A stretch of 64,000 nucleotides of DNA from an uncultured Flavobacteriaceae bacterium (GTDB lineage: Bacteria > Bacteroidota > Bacteroidia > Flavobacteriales > Flavobacteriaceae): positions 62,001 through 126,000 of the forward strand of contig CALSUF010000003.1 in NCBI GenBank assembly GCA_943789465.1. The letters are read 5' to 3'. The notes beneath the pieces are model-generated. The model had not been told where the DNA came from and ran no database searches. It saw only the letters and a list, made by a program, of their open reading frames with translations. A program made the position numbers and the translations under genes. Positions within the stretch are counted from its first letter, which is position 1; each line of letters starts with the position of its first letter. Shown here piece after piece: positions 1 through 9,808 of the stretch.

Positions 1-1
1 C

Positions 2-715
2 GACAGAGGTTTGAGTACTGCTGTTGGTGATGAAGGTGGTTTTGCTCCTAACTTAGAAGGAGGAACAGAAGATGCTTTGGAAACCATTGCAAAAGCAGTT
101 AAGAATGCAGGCTATAATTTAGGAGATGACGTGATGATCGCTTTAGATTGTGCTGCTGCAGAGTTTTATGTAGATGGCCATTATGACTACACAAAATTTG
201 AAGGTACCAAAGGACAAGTACGAACTAGCCAGCAACAAGCAGATTACTTAGCAGAATTAGCGGCTAAGTATCCAATTATTTCTATTGAAGATGGAATGGA
301 TGAAAATGACTGGGAAGGATGGAAATATCTTACCGACAAAATTGGCGATAAAGTACAATTGGTTGGCGATGATTTATTTGTAACCAATGTAGAACGTTTG
401 TCTAGAGGAATTGAGAACAATATAGCCAATTCAATCTTAATCAAAGTAAACCAAATTGGAACACTTACCGAAACAATCGCAGCCGTTAATATGGCACATA
501 ATGCTGGGTTTACGTCTGTAATGTCGCACCGTTCTGGTGAAACCGAAGACAATACTATTGCCGATCTTGCAGTAGCTTTAAATACAGGTCAAATTAAAAC
601 AGGTTCTGCTTCACGTAGTGACCGTATGGCAAAATACAACCAACTACTTCGAATTGAAGAAGAATTGGGTGAAACAGCTTATTTTCCACAAGAAAAAGCA
701 TTTAAAATTAAGTAA
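2..715 (+). CDS. eno: Enolase, C-terminal part (5' end outside window)
   Basis: Phosphopyruvate hydratase of glycolysis, converting 2-phosphoglycerate to phosphoenolpyruvate in the cytoplasm. The reading frame is open from base 2 (Asp-Arg-Gly-Leu-Ser-Thr), so the TTG at 11 is not the real start; the upstream half of a roughly 430-residue protein lies outside the window. Visible active-site blocks are GDEGGFAPN, the metal ligands in [15 protein letters not shown] and VGDDLF, the catalytic lysine in [19 protein letters not shown] and the final lysine in [11 protein letters not shown] strong hairpin terminator follows 19 bases downstream. Identification is secure. Confidence 0.97.
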   Translation, partial: DRGLSTAVGDEGGFAPNLEGGTEDALETIAKAVKNAGYNLGDDVMIALDCAAAEFYVDGHYDYTKFEGTKGQVRTSQQQADYLAELAAKYPIISIEDGMDENDWEGWKYLTDKIGDKVQLVGDDLFVTNVERLSRGIENNIANSILIKVNQIGTLTETIAAVNMAHNAGFTSVMSHRSGETEDNTIADLAVALNTGQIKTGSASRSDRMAKYNQLLRIEEELGETAYFPQEKAFKIK

Positions 716-733
716 TACAACTTAGTTTATATA

Positions 734-767
734 AAAAGACACCTTATTTAAGGTGTCTTTTTTTTTT
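734..767 (+). terminator. Rho-independent terminator after enolase
   Basis: Perfect 12-bp stem (AAAAGACACCTT, four-base loop ATTT, AAGGTGTCTTTT) followed by a T run. It lies directly after the enolase stop and should separate it from the citrate synthase gene. Confidence 0.92.
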
Positions 768-926
768 GAATATGACTTTAGCTTTGTGTTATTAGTTTCA
801 GGTTTATTTCAGTCGAATTAAAAACAAATATCTGCTCAGAGATTCTGTAGTAGGCTTTCTGTTAAAACATTTTTTTTTTGTAAATTCGCTACTCATTATA
901 ATAGCATAAATAATAAATCCCTACAA

Positions 927-2210
927 ATGTCAAACAAAGCAATCTTAGAAGTCAACGGTCAAAAACATGAATTCCCAACTTTTGTAGGTTCTGAAAATGA
1001 AGTCGCCATTGATATCAGTAAGTTAAGAGCGACTACTGGTGGGGTGACAACCATTGATCCAGGTTTTAAAAACACTGGTTCATGTGTAAGTGAAATTACA
1101 TTTTTAGATGGAGAAAAGGGAATCCTTAGATATAGAGGGTATTCTATCGAGGAATTGGCAGAAAAAGCGGATTTCTTAGAAGTCGCTTATTTATTGATTT
1201 TTGGTGAATTGCCTACCAAAGAAGCTTTAGATAAATTTCATGCAGATATCAAATCGGAATCGATTGTAGATGACGATATCAGAAAAATTATAGATGCGTT
1301 TCCAAAATCGGCACATCCTATGGGTGTATTATCGTCATTGACTAGTGCGCTAACGGCTTTTAACCCTAGTTCAGTTAATGTTGATTCATCTGAAGATATG
1401 TACAATTCAGTGGTACGTATTTTAGGGAAATTTCCTGTGTTGGTGGCTTGGGCCATGCGAAAAAAGCAAGGGCTGCCATTAGATTATGGAGACAACTCTT
1501 TGGGATATGTAGAAAACGTCTTAAAAATGATGTTCAAGCAACCCAATGAAGAATATGTTCAAAATGAAGTATTGGTAAAGGCTTTAAACAAACTACTCAT
1601 CCTTCATGCCGATCATGAACAAAACTGTTCGACCTCCACGGTTCGAATCGTAGGATCCTCGCATGCAGGATTATTTGCTTCTATTTCAGCAGGAATTTCG
1701 GCACTTTGGGGCCCCCTTCATGGCGGTGCTAATCAGGCCGTTCTAGAAATGCTAGAGGCGATCAAAGCAGATGGTGGAGATACTAAAAAATACATGGCCA
1801 AAGCCAAAGATAAAAGCGATCCTTTCAGATTGATGGGCTTTGGGCACAGAGTTTATAAAAATTTCGATCCGCGTGCAAAAATTATCAAAGTAACTGCAGA
1901 CGAAGTTTTAAATGATTTAGGAGTTGTAGACCCAATTTTGGACATCGCCAAAGGACTAGAGCAAGAGGCATTAACTGACCCCTATTTTGTAGATAGAAAA
2001 CTATATCCTAATGTCGATTTTTATTCAGGAATCATCTACCGTGCGATGGGTATCCCTGTAGAAATGTTTACAGTAATGTTTGCCTTAGGCCGTCTTCCAG
2101 GTTGGATCGGGCAATGGCGCGAAATGCGTTTGCGTAAAGAACCCATTGGTCGACCACGTCAAATTTACACAGGAAGTACCCTCCGTTCATTTAAATCTGT
2201 AGCCAAATAA
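927..2210 (+). CDS. gltA: Citrate synthase
   Basis: Condenses acetyl-CoA and oxaloacetate to citrate, the first step of the TCA cycle. At 427 residues it has the size of the hexameric type II bacterial enzymes. Catalytic and substrate motifs are ADHEQNCSTSTVR, GPLHGGANQAV, GFGHRVYKNFDPRAK and the aspartate in NVDFYSG. The ATG at 927 is the first in frame and precedes the conserved N-terminal region. The gene sits alone after the enolase terminator, and two arginine-deiminase-fold genes follow at once (22-base gap), so it probably leads their transcript. A TAAATTCG sequence at 881 resembles a Bacteroidota -7 element with one mismatch. Confidence 0.97.
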   Translation: MSNKAILEVNGQKHEFPTFVGSENEVAIDISKLRATTGGVTTIDPGFKNTGSCVSEITFLDGEKGILRYRGYSIEELAEKADFLEVAYLLIFGELPTKEALDKFHADIKSESIVDDDIRKIIDAFPKSAHPMGVLSSLTSALTAFNPSSVNVDSSEDMYNSVVRILGKFPVLVAWAMRKKQGLPLDYGDNSLGYVENVLKMMFKQPNEEYVQNEVLVKALNKLLILHADHEQNCSTSTVRIVGSSHAGLFASISAGISALWGPLHGGANQAVLEMLEAIKADGGDTKKYMAKAKDKSDPFRLMGFGHRVYKNFDPRAKIIKVTADEVLNDLGVVDPILDIAKGLEQEALTDPYFVDRKLYPNVDFYSGIIYRAMGIPVEMFTVMFALGRLPGWIGQWREMRLRKEPIGRPRQIYTGSTLRSFKSVAK

Positions 2211-2232
2211 ACCAGCCAAGGTACTGTAAAAA

Positions 2233-3147
2233 ATGCTAAAACTTCATGTCAATAATGAGTATGCACGTTTAAAAGCGGTTCTTTTTGGAACGGCACAGAG
2301 CAATGGTTCTATACCATCTGCAGAAAACTGTTATGATCCCAGTAGTTTGTCTCACGTTTTATCAGGTACCTATCCGACTGAAGCTGATATGCAACGCGAA
2401 ATGTCGGCCGTAATGGCTGTATTTCAAAAATATGAAGTCGAAGTTTTTCGACCAAGTATCATCGAAAATTGCAATCAAATATTTGCGCGAGATATTGCCT
2501 TTGTGATTGATAACAAGTTTATTAAGTCCAATATTCTTCCAGATCGCGCCGAAGAGTACGAAGCATTAGAAGTTCTCTTAAAAAATATCAATCCAGAGGA
2601 TCTCATTGAGCTGCCCGAAGACTGTCATGTCGAAGGCGGTGATGTTATTTTATGTGATGATTATATTTTTATTGGTGTCTACTCAGGTAGTGATTACGCG
2701 GATTATATAACAGCCCGAACCAACCTTCAGGCAGCGGAAGCAATTCAAAAACTATTCCCATTAAAAACAGTTAAAACGTTTGAACTTCGTAAATCAAATT
2801 CAAATCCACTTGAAAATGCACTGCATTTAGATTGTTGTTTTCAACCTTTAGGAAATGGAAAAGCTTTGATCCACGATCAAGGGTTTTTAGATAAATCTGA
2901 TTTTGAATGGTTGCTTCACTTTTTCGGAAAAGACAACGTTTTTATAGCAACTCAAGAAGAAATGACTCAAATGAATTGCAATGTGTTTTCTATTTCAAAA
3001 GATGTTGTAATTTCAGAACAAAATTTTACACGCTTAAATACTTGGCTTACAGCTCAGGGATTTACAGTTGAAAAAGTGCCTTATGCCGAAATATCTAAAC
3101 AAGGAGGTTTACTTCGTTGTTCAACCCTTCCTTTAAACAGAAACTAA
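2233..3147 (+). CDS. Arginine deiminase-fold hydrolase (DDAH-like amidinohydrolase)
   Basis: A 304-residue member of the amidinotransferase/arginine deiminase superfamily, closest in length and layout to dimethylarginine dimethylaminohydrolase-type proteins. The pentein catalytic set is visible: FARDIAF near residue 90, HVEGGDVIL near 136, the histidine in LHLDCCF near 198, and the nucleophilic cysteine in LLRCSTLPL at the C terminus. Such enzymes hydrolyse guanidino or ureido groups, but the substrate cannot be read from the sequence. The gene is 1 base from a second pentein gene and followed by argS, so a role in arginine or citrulline turnover is a reasonable inference. Confidence 0.8.
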   Translation: MLKLHVNNEYARLKAVLFGTAQSNGSIPSAENCYDPSSLSHVLSGTYPTEADMQREMSAVMAVFQKYEVEVFRPSIIENCNQIFARDIAFVIDNKFIKSNILPDRAEEYEALEVLLKNINPEDLIELPEDCHVEGGDVILCDDYIFIGVYSGSDYADYITARTNLQAAEAIQKLFPLKTVKTFELRKSNSNPLENALHLDCCFQPLGNGKALIHDQGFLDKSDFEWLLHFFGKDNVFIATQEEMTQMNCNVFSISKDVVISEQNFTRLNTWLTAQGFTVEKVPYAEISKQGGLLRCSTLPLNRN

Positions 3148-3148
3148 C

Positions 3149-4093
3149 ATGTCACAAACCACCAATACAGTTCTAATGATTCGTCCTGTTCAATTTCGTA
3201 TGAACGAGCAAACAGCTGTGAATAATTTTTATCAAAAAACATCAGACAATATCCTTCCTGAAACAGTAAATGCAATGGCTGTTAAAGAATTTGACACCAT
3301 GGTTTCAAAACTTAAAAAAGTGGGTGTACAAGTAATTGTAGTAGAGGATACTAAAGATTTTGACACCCCTGATTCAATTTTTCCAAATAACTGGATATCA
3401 TTCCACGAAAATGGTACGATTGGATTGTATCCCATGTTTGCTGAAAATCGACGTCTCGAACGTAAGGATTCGATTTTAGAAGCTGTAGAGGCGGAAGGTT
3501 TTAAGATTGAGACAGTTATCGATTATACGGAAGCAGAAGCTGATGGTTTTTATTTGGAAGGAACAGGTAGTATTTTATTAGATCGCGTTAACCAAAAAGC
3601 GTATTGTGCACTCTCTGCACGAGCTGATGAAGAATTATTTATCGAGTTTTGTGAAGATTTTGAATATACTCCAGTCGTCTTTTCAGCTTATCAAACAGTC
3701 AATGACAAGCGTGAACTCATCTACCATACAAACGTAATGATGTGTTTAGGCACTACGTTTGCAGTGGTTTGTTTGGCAAGTATTGACGATAAAAAAGAAC
3801 GAAAAAATCTACTTAAACACCTTCACGAAGATGGAAAAAAAGTGATTGAAATCTCAGAAGATCAAGTCAATAACTTTGCAGGAAATATGCTACAACTTAA
3901 AGGTGCCGAGGACCATAGCTATTTGGTAATGAGTCAATCTGCTTTTGATTCCTTAAGACCAGCTCAAGTACAGTTGTTAGAAGCACATGCGACCCTAATA
4001 TCAAGTTCATTAGATACAATCGAAACTTGTGGAGGAGGTAGTGCACGTTGTATGATGGCTGAAGTATTTTTGCCAAAAACCCCCTCAAATTAG
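3149..4093 (+). CDS. ctlX: CtlX-like citrulline/arginine hydrolase
   Basis: A 314-residue pentein hydrolase resembling the citrulline utilization hydrolase CtlX group, whose Francisella member degrades citrulline to ornithine. Motifs are DSIFPNNWISFH near residue 75, LEGTGSILLDR near 140, the histidine in YHTNVMMCLGTTFAV near 195, and the terminal cysteine in CGGGSARCMMAEVFLP. It follows the DDAH-like gene with a 1-base gap, so the two are surely co-transcribed. They share the fold but differ in their substrate-binding blocks, so they are probably sequential or complementary enzymes rather than a recent duplication. The substrate is inferred from the family. Confidence 0.75.
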   Translation: MSQTTNTVLMIRPVQFRMNEQTAVNNFYQKTSDNILPETVNAMAVKEFDTMVSKLKKVGVQVIVVEDTKDFDTPDSIFPNNWISFHENGTIGLYPMFAENRRLERKDSILEAVEAEGFKIETVIDYTEAEADGFYLEGTGSILLDRVNQKAYCALSARADEELFIEFCEDFEYTPVVFSAYQTVNDKRELIYHTNVMMCLGTTFAVVCLASIDDKKERKNLLKHLHEDGKKVIEISEDQVNNFAGNMLQLKGAEDHSYLVMSQSAFDSLRPAQVQLLEAHATLISSSLDTIETCGGGSARCMMAEVFLPKTPSN

Positions 4094-4107
4094 GATTAAA
4101 AAAAATG

Positions 4108-4115
4108 TATCTTTG
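4108..4115 (+). promoter_or_regulatory. Bacteroidota -7 element (TATCTTTG) of argS
   Basis: Exact match to the TAnnTTTG consensus used by the Bacteroidota primary sigma factor, 20 bases before the argS ATG. No convincing TTG element is seen at the expected -33 position. Confidence 0.6.
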
Positions 4116-4135
4116 CAGCTGAAATCAGATATAAA

Positions 4136-5914
4136 ATGACACTTCAGGAATCCTTATCACAACATATAAAACAAGCGTTTGAGACGCTTTACAATACCCC
4201 TTTAGAAACGGTTGAATTTCAGGCAACTCGTAAAGATTTTGAGGGTGACATTACAGTGGTCACCTTTTCAATGCTACGAACCATAAAAATGAACCCAGCT
4301 CAATTAGGAGAAGATTTAGGGAGCTATTTATCAGATCATGTCGACGAAGTTGTTGGTTACAACGTTGTCAAAGGCTTTTTGAACTTGGTACTTTCTGATG
4401 CCTACTTCATGACGTTATTTCAAACAGTATGTGCAAACCCTACATTTGGTTTTGTTACCCCATCCTTGGATGACGCGATGATGGTTGAATACTCCTCTCC
4501 AAACACCAATAAACCCCTCCATTTAGGGCATGTAAGAAACAACCTTTTAGGATACAGTGTGTCGGAAATTTTGAAAGCCTCTGGAAAAAAAGTTTATAAA
4601 ACTCAAATCATTAATGATCGTGGGATTCATATTTGTAAAAGTATGTTGGCTTGGCAGCGTTATGGAAATAATGAAACTCCAGAATCTACAGGACTCAAAG
4701 GGGATAAGCTAGTTGGAAACTACTATGTAAAATTTGATCAAGTTTATAAAGAAGAAATTAGAGACTTAGAGTCAAAAGGACTTTCTGTTGACGAGGCAAA
4801 AGCACAAGCACCTATTTTATTAGAAGCACAGGAAATGCTTGTAAAATGGGAATCAGGTGATGCCGCTGTGGTTTCTCTTTGGGAACAAATGAACGCATGG
4901 GTTTATGCCGGTTTTGAAGTGACTTATAAGGCATTAGGAGTCAATTTTGACAGCTACTATTATGAAAGTCAAACCTATTTATTAGGAAAGTCATTTATTC
5001 AAGAAGGACTTCAAAGTGGCGTTTTTATTAAAAAAGAAGACGGCTCAGTCTGGTGTGATTTAACCTCCGATGGATTGGATGAAAAAATTGTTTTAAGAGC
5101 CGATGGAACCGCGGTTTATATGACTCAAGATATTGGGACAGCTATCCAACGCTTAAAAGATTTTCCGGATGTAGGTGGAATGGTTTATACTGTTGGAAAT
5201 GAGCAAGATTATCATTTTAAAGTCTTGTTTCTGATTTTGAAAAAACTTGGATTTGATTGGGCTAAAAACTTAACACATCTAAGCTACGGTATGGTTGATT
5301 TACCGAGTGGAAAGATGAAAAGTCGTGAAGGAACTGTGGTGGATGCAGACGATTTAATTGTCGAAATGGCTTCTACTGCAAAAGCTATTTCCCAAGAACT
5401 AGGAAAATTAGAAGGCTATTCAGACAGTGAAAAATCTGAAACCTACAAAACAATTGGCTTAGGCGCATTGAAATATTTTATTCTGAAAGTCGATCCTAAA
5501 AAACGAATTTTATTTGACCCTCAAGCCTCTGTCGATTTTCAAGGAAATACTGGGCCATTTATACAATATACTTATGCACGAATTCAAGCTATTTTAAGAA
5601 AATCATCCGTAGAAACAAAGGGCGATACCTTTTTAGAGTATGCGTTGCATGATAAAGAAAAATCACTTTTGAAACAATTACATTTATTTCCTGAAGTGAT
5701 CCAACAGGCAGCGGCCAATTACAGTCCTGCTTTAGTAGCAAATTTCTCCTATGATTTGGTAAAAGAATTTAATTCTTTTTATCAAAATGTATCCATTTTG
5801 GGTGCAGAAAGCACCTCCGAAATTAGATTCAGAGTACAACTATCGCAAGCCGTTGCTACGACCATCAAAAATGCGTTCAGTCTGTTAGGAATTCAGGTGC
5901 CTGAGCGGATGTAA
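4136..5914 (+). CDS. argS: Arginyl-tRNA synthetase
   Basis: Class I aminoacyl-tRNA synthetase that charges tRNA-Arg in the cytoplasm. It is 592 residues long, normal for the family. The N-terminal Arg-tRNA synthetase domain is followed by the HIGH-type motif in NKPLHLGHVRNN (near residue 128), the KMSK-like loop KMKSREGT (near residue 394), and the C-terminal DALR anticodon-binding domain (SVDFQGNTGPFIQYTYAR onward). It has its own -7 element and begins a run of closely spaced plus-strand genes through the DUF389 gene. Start at the ATG 20 bases after that element. Confidence 0.97.
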   Translation: MTLQESLSQHIKQAFETLYNTPLETVEFQATRKDFEGDITVVTFSMLRTIKMNPAQLGEDLGSYLSDHVDEVVGYNVVKGFLNLVLSDAYFMTLFQTVCANPTFGFVTPSLDDAMMVEYSSPNTNKPLHLGHVRNNLLGYSVSEILKASGKKVYKTQIINDRGIHICKSMLAWQRYGNNETPESTGLKGDKLVGNYYVKFDQVYKEEIRDLESKGLSVDEAKAQAPILLEAQEMLVKWESGDAAVVSLWEQMNAWVYAGFEVTYKALGVNFDSYYYESQTYLLGKSFIQEGLQSGVFIKKEDGSVWCDLTSDGLDEKIVLRADGTAVYMTQDIGTAIQRLKDFPDVGGMVYTVGNEQDYHFKVLFLILKKLGFDWAKNLTHLSYGMVDLPSGKMKSREGTVVDADDLIVEMASTAKAISQELGKLEGYSDSEKSETYKTIGLGALKYFILKVDPKKRILFDPQASVDFQGNTGPFIQYTYARIQAILRKSSVETKGDTFLEYALHDKEKSLLKQLHLFPEVIQQAAANYSPALVANFSYDLVKEFNSFYQNVSILGAESTSEIRFRVQLSQAVATTIKNAFSLLGIQVPERM

Positions 5915-5925
5915 TTTTTAGATTT

Positions 5926-6525
5926 ATGGTTGATGCCTTACAAGATTTTATTCCACCAGCTTCTTTTGATCAAGTAACACAATTATTGATCCATGATAAT
6001 TTAGTGGTTAAAATCAAGAGAGAACGTAAAACACGTCATGGAGATTACAGACGTTTGCCAAATGGAACACATCAAATCACCATTAACTCTAATTTAAATA
6101 TTTATCGATTTTTAATTACCCTCATCCATGAAATCGCCCACTTTGAAGCCTATAAAACCTACGGAAAAATGATCAAGCCGCACGGACTTGAATGGAAATC
6201 GATTTTTCAGCATTTAATGCTGCCTTTTATACGCCCAGAAGTATTCCCAAATGATGTATTGCCGTTATTAGCGATGCATTTCAAAAATCCAAAAGCAAGT
6301 AGCGACTCAGACCCTGTTTTAGCTTTGAAGCTCAAGCAATACGATGCTCCTAACGGAAAAACATTTATATTTGAGGTGCCTGAAGGGGCTACGTTTCGAT
6401 TGTATAATGGAAAAATGTTTCGAAAAGGTCCCAAAAGACGAACACGGTTTGAATGCACAGAACTATCTTCAGGACGGTTATATGTTTTTAACTCCAATGC
6501 CGAAGTAGAACTTAGTATTGAATAA
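5926..6525 (+). CDS. SprT-like zinc metalloprotease-fold protein
   Basis: A 199-residue protein with a SprT-like domain. The zincin motif HEIAH lies near residue 68 (LIHEIAHFEAY), and a third histidine ligand is likely in KPHGLEWKS about 15 residues later. The C-terminal third, from about residue 135, is a small beta-rich, basic segment (RKGPKRRTRFEC). Bacterial SprT-like proteins of this kind are not well characterised; relatives include the eukaryotic DNA-protein crosslink protease Spartan. It lies 11 bases after argS and its stop is directly followed by the manC start, indicating co-transcription. Confidence 0.82.
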   Translation: MVDALQDFIPPASFDQVTQLLIHDNLVVKIKRERKTRHGDYRRLPNGTHQITINSNLNIYRFLITLIHEIAHFEAYKTYGKMIKPHGLEWKSIFQHLMLPFIRPEVFPNDVLPLLAMHFKNPKASSDSDPVLALKLKQYDAPNGKTFIFEVPEGATFRLYNGKMFRKGPKRRTRFECTELSSGRLYVFNSNAEVELSIE

Positions 6526-7611
6526 ATGAAGATGAATAAAAATTATTATGCAATTGTAATGGCCGGTGGGGTTGGTTCTCGTTTTTGGCCGGTGAGTAAA
6601 GAATTGTTTCCAAAACAATTTCACGATATGTTAGGTACAGGTCAGACACTTTTACAGAAGACGACTTCACGTTTAGAAAACTTGATTCCAAAAGAAAATA
6701 TATTTATTTTAACCAACGAAGTCTATTGCGATTTGGTTCTTGAACAATTGCCTCAAATTACAAAAGACCAAATTATTTCGGAGCCCGCTATGCGAAATAC
6801 CGCCCCGTGTATTTTAATGGCATCGCTAAAAATTCACAAACAAAACCCAGATGCTGTTATGGTTGTCGCACCAAGTGATCATTGGATTGAGGATGAATCG
6901 GCATTTATTTCGAACCTTCAAAGTGCATTTGATTTTTCTGAAAATTCAGATGTATTGATGACCTTAGGAATCCAACCAACCTTTGCAAATACCGGTTACG
7001 GATATATTGAATATGACAAAGCCAGTCAGACCCCTGAAAAGAAAGTACTTCAGTTTCGGGAAAAACCAAATTATGAAACTGCCAAAAAGTTTTTGCAACA
7101 GGGAAATTTTCTTTGGAATGGTGGTATTTTTATATGGTCCACTGCCAGTGTGCTGAAAGCTTTTGAAACACATCAACCAAAATTACACTCGCTTTTTGCA
7201 AATGGACTGAACGACTATAATACAGAAACAGAAACTACTTTTGTATCTGACAATTATAAAAAAGCAGAAAATATTTCTGTCGATTATGCTATTATGGAAC
7301 CCAGTGAAAATGTATATGTAATCCCCGCTAATTTTGATTGGAATGATTTAGGAACATGGGGAAGTTTGTATGATAAAATAACTGATCAACCCACCGAAAA
7401 TGCGATCGTTAATGCACGTTTGTTAGCTGAAAATGCTTCTGGAAACCTGATCAAAACCGACACCAATAAAATAGTAGTTCTTGACAGTTTAGATGATTTT
7501 ATTGTTGTGGAAGAAAAAGAAATTTTACTTATCTTTCCGAAGAGTAAAGACCAAGACATTAAAGAATTACGCAAACGCGTGAAGGATAAATTTGGAGATC
7601 AACACATTTAA
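6526..7611 (+). CDS. manC: Mannose-1-phosphate guanylyltransferase
   Basis: Forms GDP-mannose from mannose-1-phosphate and GTP for glycan synthesis. The nucleotidyltransferase signature GGVGSRFWPVSKELFPKQF starts near residue 14. APSDHWIED (substrate and metal binding), WNGGIFIW and the C-terminal left-handed beta-helix region follow. At 361 residues it is the short, monofunctional form without a fused phosphomannose isomerase domain. The ATG at 6526 abuts the preceding stop; a second in-frame ATG two codons later is equally possible. It lies far from the polysaccharide locus at 36-57 kb, so it is probably a general GDP-mannose supplier. Confidence 0.93.
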   Translation: MKMNKNYYAIVMAGGVGSRFWPVSKELFPKQFHDMLGTGQTLLQKTTSRLENLIPKENIFILTNEVYCDLVLEQLPQITKDQIISEPAMRNTAPCILMASLKIHKQNPDAVMVVAPSDHWIEDESAFISNLQSAFDFSENSDVLMTLGIQPTFANTGYGYIEYDKASQTPEKKVLQFREKPNYETAKKFLQQGNFLWNGGIFIWSTASVLKAFETHQPKLHSLFANGLNDYNTETETTFVSDNYKKAENISVDYAIMEPSENVYVIPANFDWNDLGTWGSLYDKITDQPTENAIVNARLLAENASGNLIKTDTNKIVVLDSLDDFIVVEEKEILLIFPKSKDQDIKELRKRVKDKFGDQHI

Positions 7612-7613
7612 TT

Positions 7614-9047
7614 ATGGATAATAATCTAAATCATGAGTTAGAAAACGTGAAAACGGAGCAATCAAAAGCTGCGGTTAAAGAAGATGCTAAAGGACTTTTG
7701 GTCTCGTTGAAAACCTTTTTAATTGAACTCTTAGATTTTAGACATGATACGGATAGAGAAGCTACAATAGCCGCTATAAAATCGGACATTCCTTTTAAAG
7801 GCGCTACTGCTTGGATTTTGATTTGTTCTATTTTTGTAGCCTCTGTAGGGTTGAATGCCAATTCGACTGCAGTGGTTATTGGAGCGATGTTAATATCTCC
7901 GCTTATGGGTCCAATACTTGGAATTGGATTATCCATTGCTATTAATGATATTGACACCCTAAGAAAGTCTTTGATCAATTTAGCAACCATGCTCGTCTTG
8001 AGTTTGCTAACCGCTTTTTTGTTTTTTTACCTATTCCCTTTAAGCCAAGATAATTCTGAGCTATTAGGGCGTGTAAAACCAGATATTAGAGATGTACTTA
8101 TCGCATTTTTCGGTGGACTAGCACTCATCATTGCAAGAACTAAAAAAGGTACTATAGCCTCCGTAATATTTGGAGTAGCTATTGCCACGGCATTGATGCC
8201 TCCATTATGTACAGCAGGATACGGTTTGTCTCAAGGTAATTTTGATTACTTTTTTGGTGCCATGTATTTATTTACAATTAATACGATTTTTATAGCCTTA
8301 GCTACCTTTATAGTTTTAAAGATTCTGAGATTTCCAATGTTAAAGTATGCCAATTCTCAACGTCGAAAAAACATTGCTCGTATTGTGACCATATTAGCTG
8401 TGGCCGCTATGCTTCCAGCTGGATGGACTTTTTATGATGTGTTACAAGAAACGCGATATGAACTGGATTATAAAACATATTTAGAATCCGAAATCAATCA
8501 AAACGATAATCTTTGGCTTCAACGTGAAAAAATGGATACGAATGCCAAAAAAATAACACTGAATTTTAATGGTGAAATTACGGAAGCCACCAAATCAGAC
8601 TTGATCAACGAGCTGAAAGGTTATGAGTATCTTCAAGATTTCAGCTTGGTTATCAACGGAAATAAAAATAGAAGTACCGACAAAATTCTTGAACTCTATG
8701 ATATATCAATTGATAAGATTGAAAAACGAGATAGTATCATTGCGTTCAAAGAAATGACTATTGACAGTCTAAAACTTGCGCTGAACTCTCAGAAAAGTGA
8801 AATGGATGTGGATGTATTTTTAAGTCTTTCTAAAGATGCTAAAATTCAGTTCTCTGACTTAGAATTTTTTGGATATGCAAAAATGTTAGCCTCTTCAAAT
8901 TTTAGGAATACAGATACTATTAAATTGGTTAAAATACAATGGAATTCTACCTTATCGGATAGTCTTGTGGTAATTAGAGACCAAGCCTTAAAAACTTGGA
9001 TTGAACAAGAACTTCAGATGAATAATATTGAAGTAATTAGTAATTAG
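7614..9047 (+). CDS. DUF389 family membrane protein
   Basis: A 477-residue protein with an N-terminal soluble stretch, a DUF389 membrane core (residues about 60-280) and a long C-terminal soluble domain. The family hallmark, SVGLNANSTAVVIGAMLISP followed by LMGPILGIG, is clear, and hydrophobic segments follow near residues 125, 155, 185, 210 and 260. The tail from about residue 290 is charged and probably faces the periplasm. The function of the family is not established. The gene starts 2 bases after manC, and its end overlaps the convergent ABC ATPase gene by 4 bases. Confidence 0.88.
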   Translation: MDNNLNHELENVKTEQSKAAVKEDAKGLLVSLKTFLIELLDFRHDTDREATIAAIKSDIPFKGATAWILICSIFVASVGLNANSTAVVIGAMLISPLMGPILGIGLSIAINDIDTLRKSLINLATMLVLSLLTAFLFFYLFPLSQDNSELLGRVKPDIRDVLIAFFGGLALIIARTKKGTIASVIFGVAIATALMPPLCTAGYGLSQGNFDYFFGAMYLFTINTIFIALATFIVLKILRFPMLKYANSQRRKNIARIVTILAVAAMLPAGWTFYDVLQETRYELDYKTYLESEINQNDNLWLQREKMDTNAKKITLNFNGEITEATKSDLINELKGYEYLQDFSLVINGNKNRSTDKILELYDISIDKIEKRDSIIAFKEMTIDSLKLALNSQKSEMDVDVFLSLSKDAKIQFSDLEFFGYAKMLASSNFRNTDTIKLVKIQWNSTLSDSLVVIRDQALKTWIEQELQMNNIEVISN

Positions 9048-9808
9048 TGGTCTTCTAAATACATTTTACGAACCTTTTTAAATAAGTTAGAAGAGTAAAC
9101 GAAATCGGTTACAACTTCGTTATTTGTCTTGAAAATGGTATCCTTGCTGCCTTCCCAAGCTTTAAGTCCATCTTTTAGAAAGACAATGTTCTGACCAATT
9201 TCCATAACAGAATTCATGTCATGAGTGTTAATGACTGTTACAATATTATTTTCTTGGGTAATTTCTTGAATTAAATTATCAATCACAATGGCTGTTTTGG
9301 GATCTAAACCAGAGTTGGGCTCATCACAAAACAAATATTTAGGATTATTAACCACGGCTCTTGCAATTGCAACTCGTTTCTGCATTCCTCCAGATGCCTC
9401 ACTCGGCATTTTGTTGTGTGCATCTTCTAAATTTACACGTTTTAAAGCAGAGTTTACACGGTCTTCCATTTCACTTGGAGATTGTTTAGTAAACATTCTT
9501 AAAGGAAACATGACATTTTCAGCAATTGTTAGAGAGTCAAAAAGAGCTCCTCCCTGAAACACCATCCCTATTTGCGAGCGCAGTGTTCTTTTTTCATTAT
9601 CAGAAAGGCTTAAAAATATGTTTTCATCATAAGCAATACTGCCTTCTTCATAGTCAAAAAGTCCAAGCAAACACTTTAGTAAAACTGTTTTTCCAGAACC
9701 ACTTTGCCCAATGATGAGGTTTGTTTTTCCAGCTTCAAATACGGTAGAGATTCCTTTGAGTACTTTAGTACCTTCAAATGATTTATGTAAATTTTTGACT
9801 TCAATCAT
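9044..9808 (-). CDS. ABC transporter ATP-binding protein, MlaF-like
   Basis: ATPase of a Mla/Mce-type lipid transporter of the inner membrane. It has Walker A GQSGSGKT (near residue 36), Q-loop MVFQGGALFDSL, signature ASGGMQKRVAIARA, Walker B YLFCDEPNSGLDP and switch histidine NTHDM. I chose the ATG at 9808, which starts MIEVKNLHKSF and overlaps the permease stop by one base (TAATG), giving 254 residues. A frame extending to 9868 adds an unlikely N-terminal tail lying inside the permease gene. No MCE substrate-binding protein gene is adjacent, although it is often next in related operons. Confidence 0.9.
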   Translation of the reverse strand: MIEVKNLHKSFEGTKVLKGISTVFEAGKTNLIIGQSGSGKTVLLKCLLGLFDYEEGSIAYDENIFLSLSDNEKRTLRSQIGMVFQGGALFDSLTIAENVMFPLRMFTKQSPSEMEDRVNSALKRVNLEDAHNKMPSEASGGMQKRVAIARAVVNNPKYLFCDEPNSGLDPKTAIVIDNLIQEITQENNIVTVINTHDMNSVMEIGQNIVFLKDGLKAWEGSKDTIFKTNNEVVTDFVYSSNLFKKVRKMYLEDH

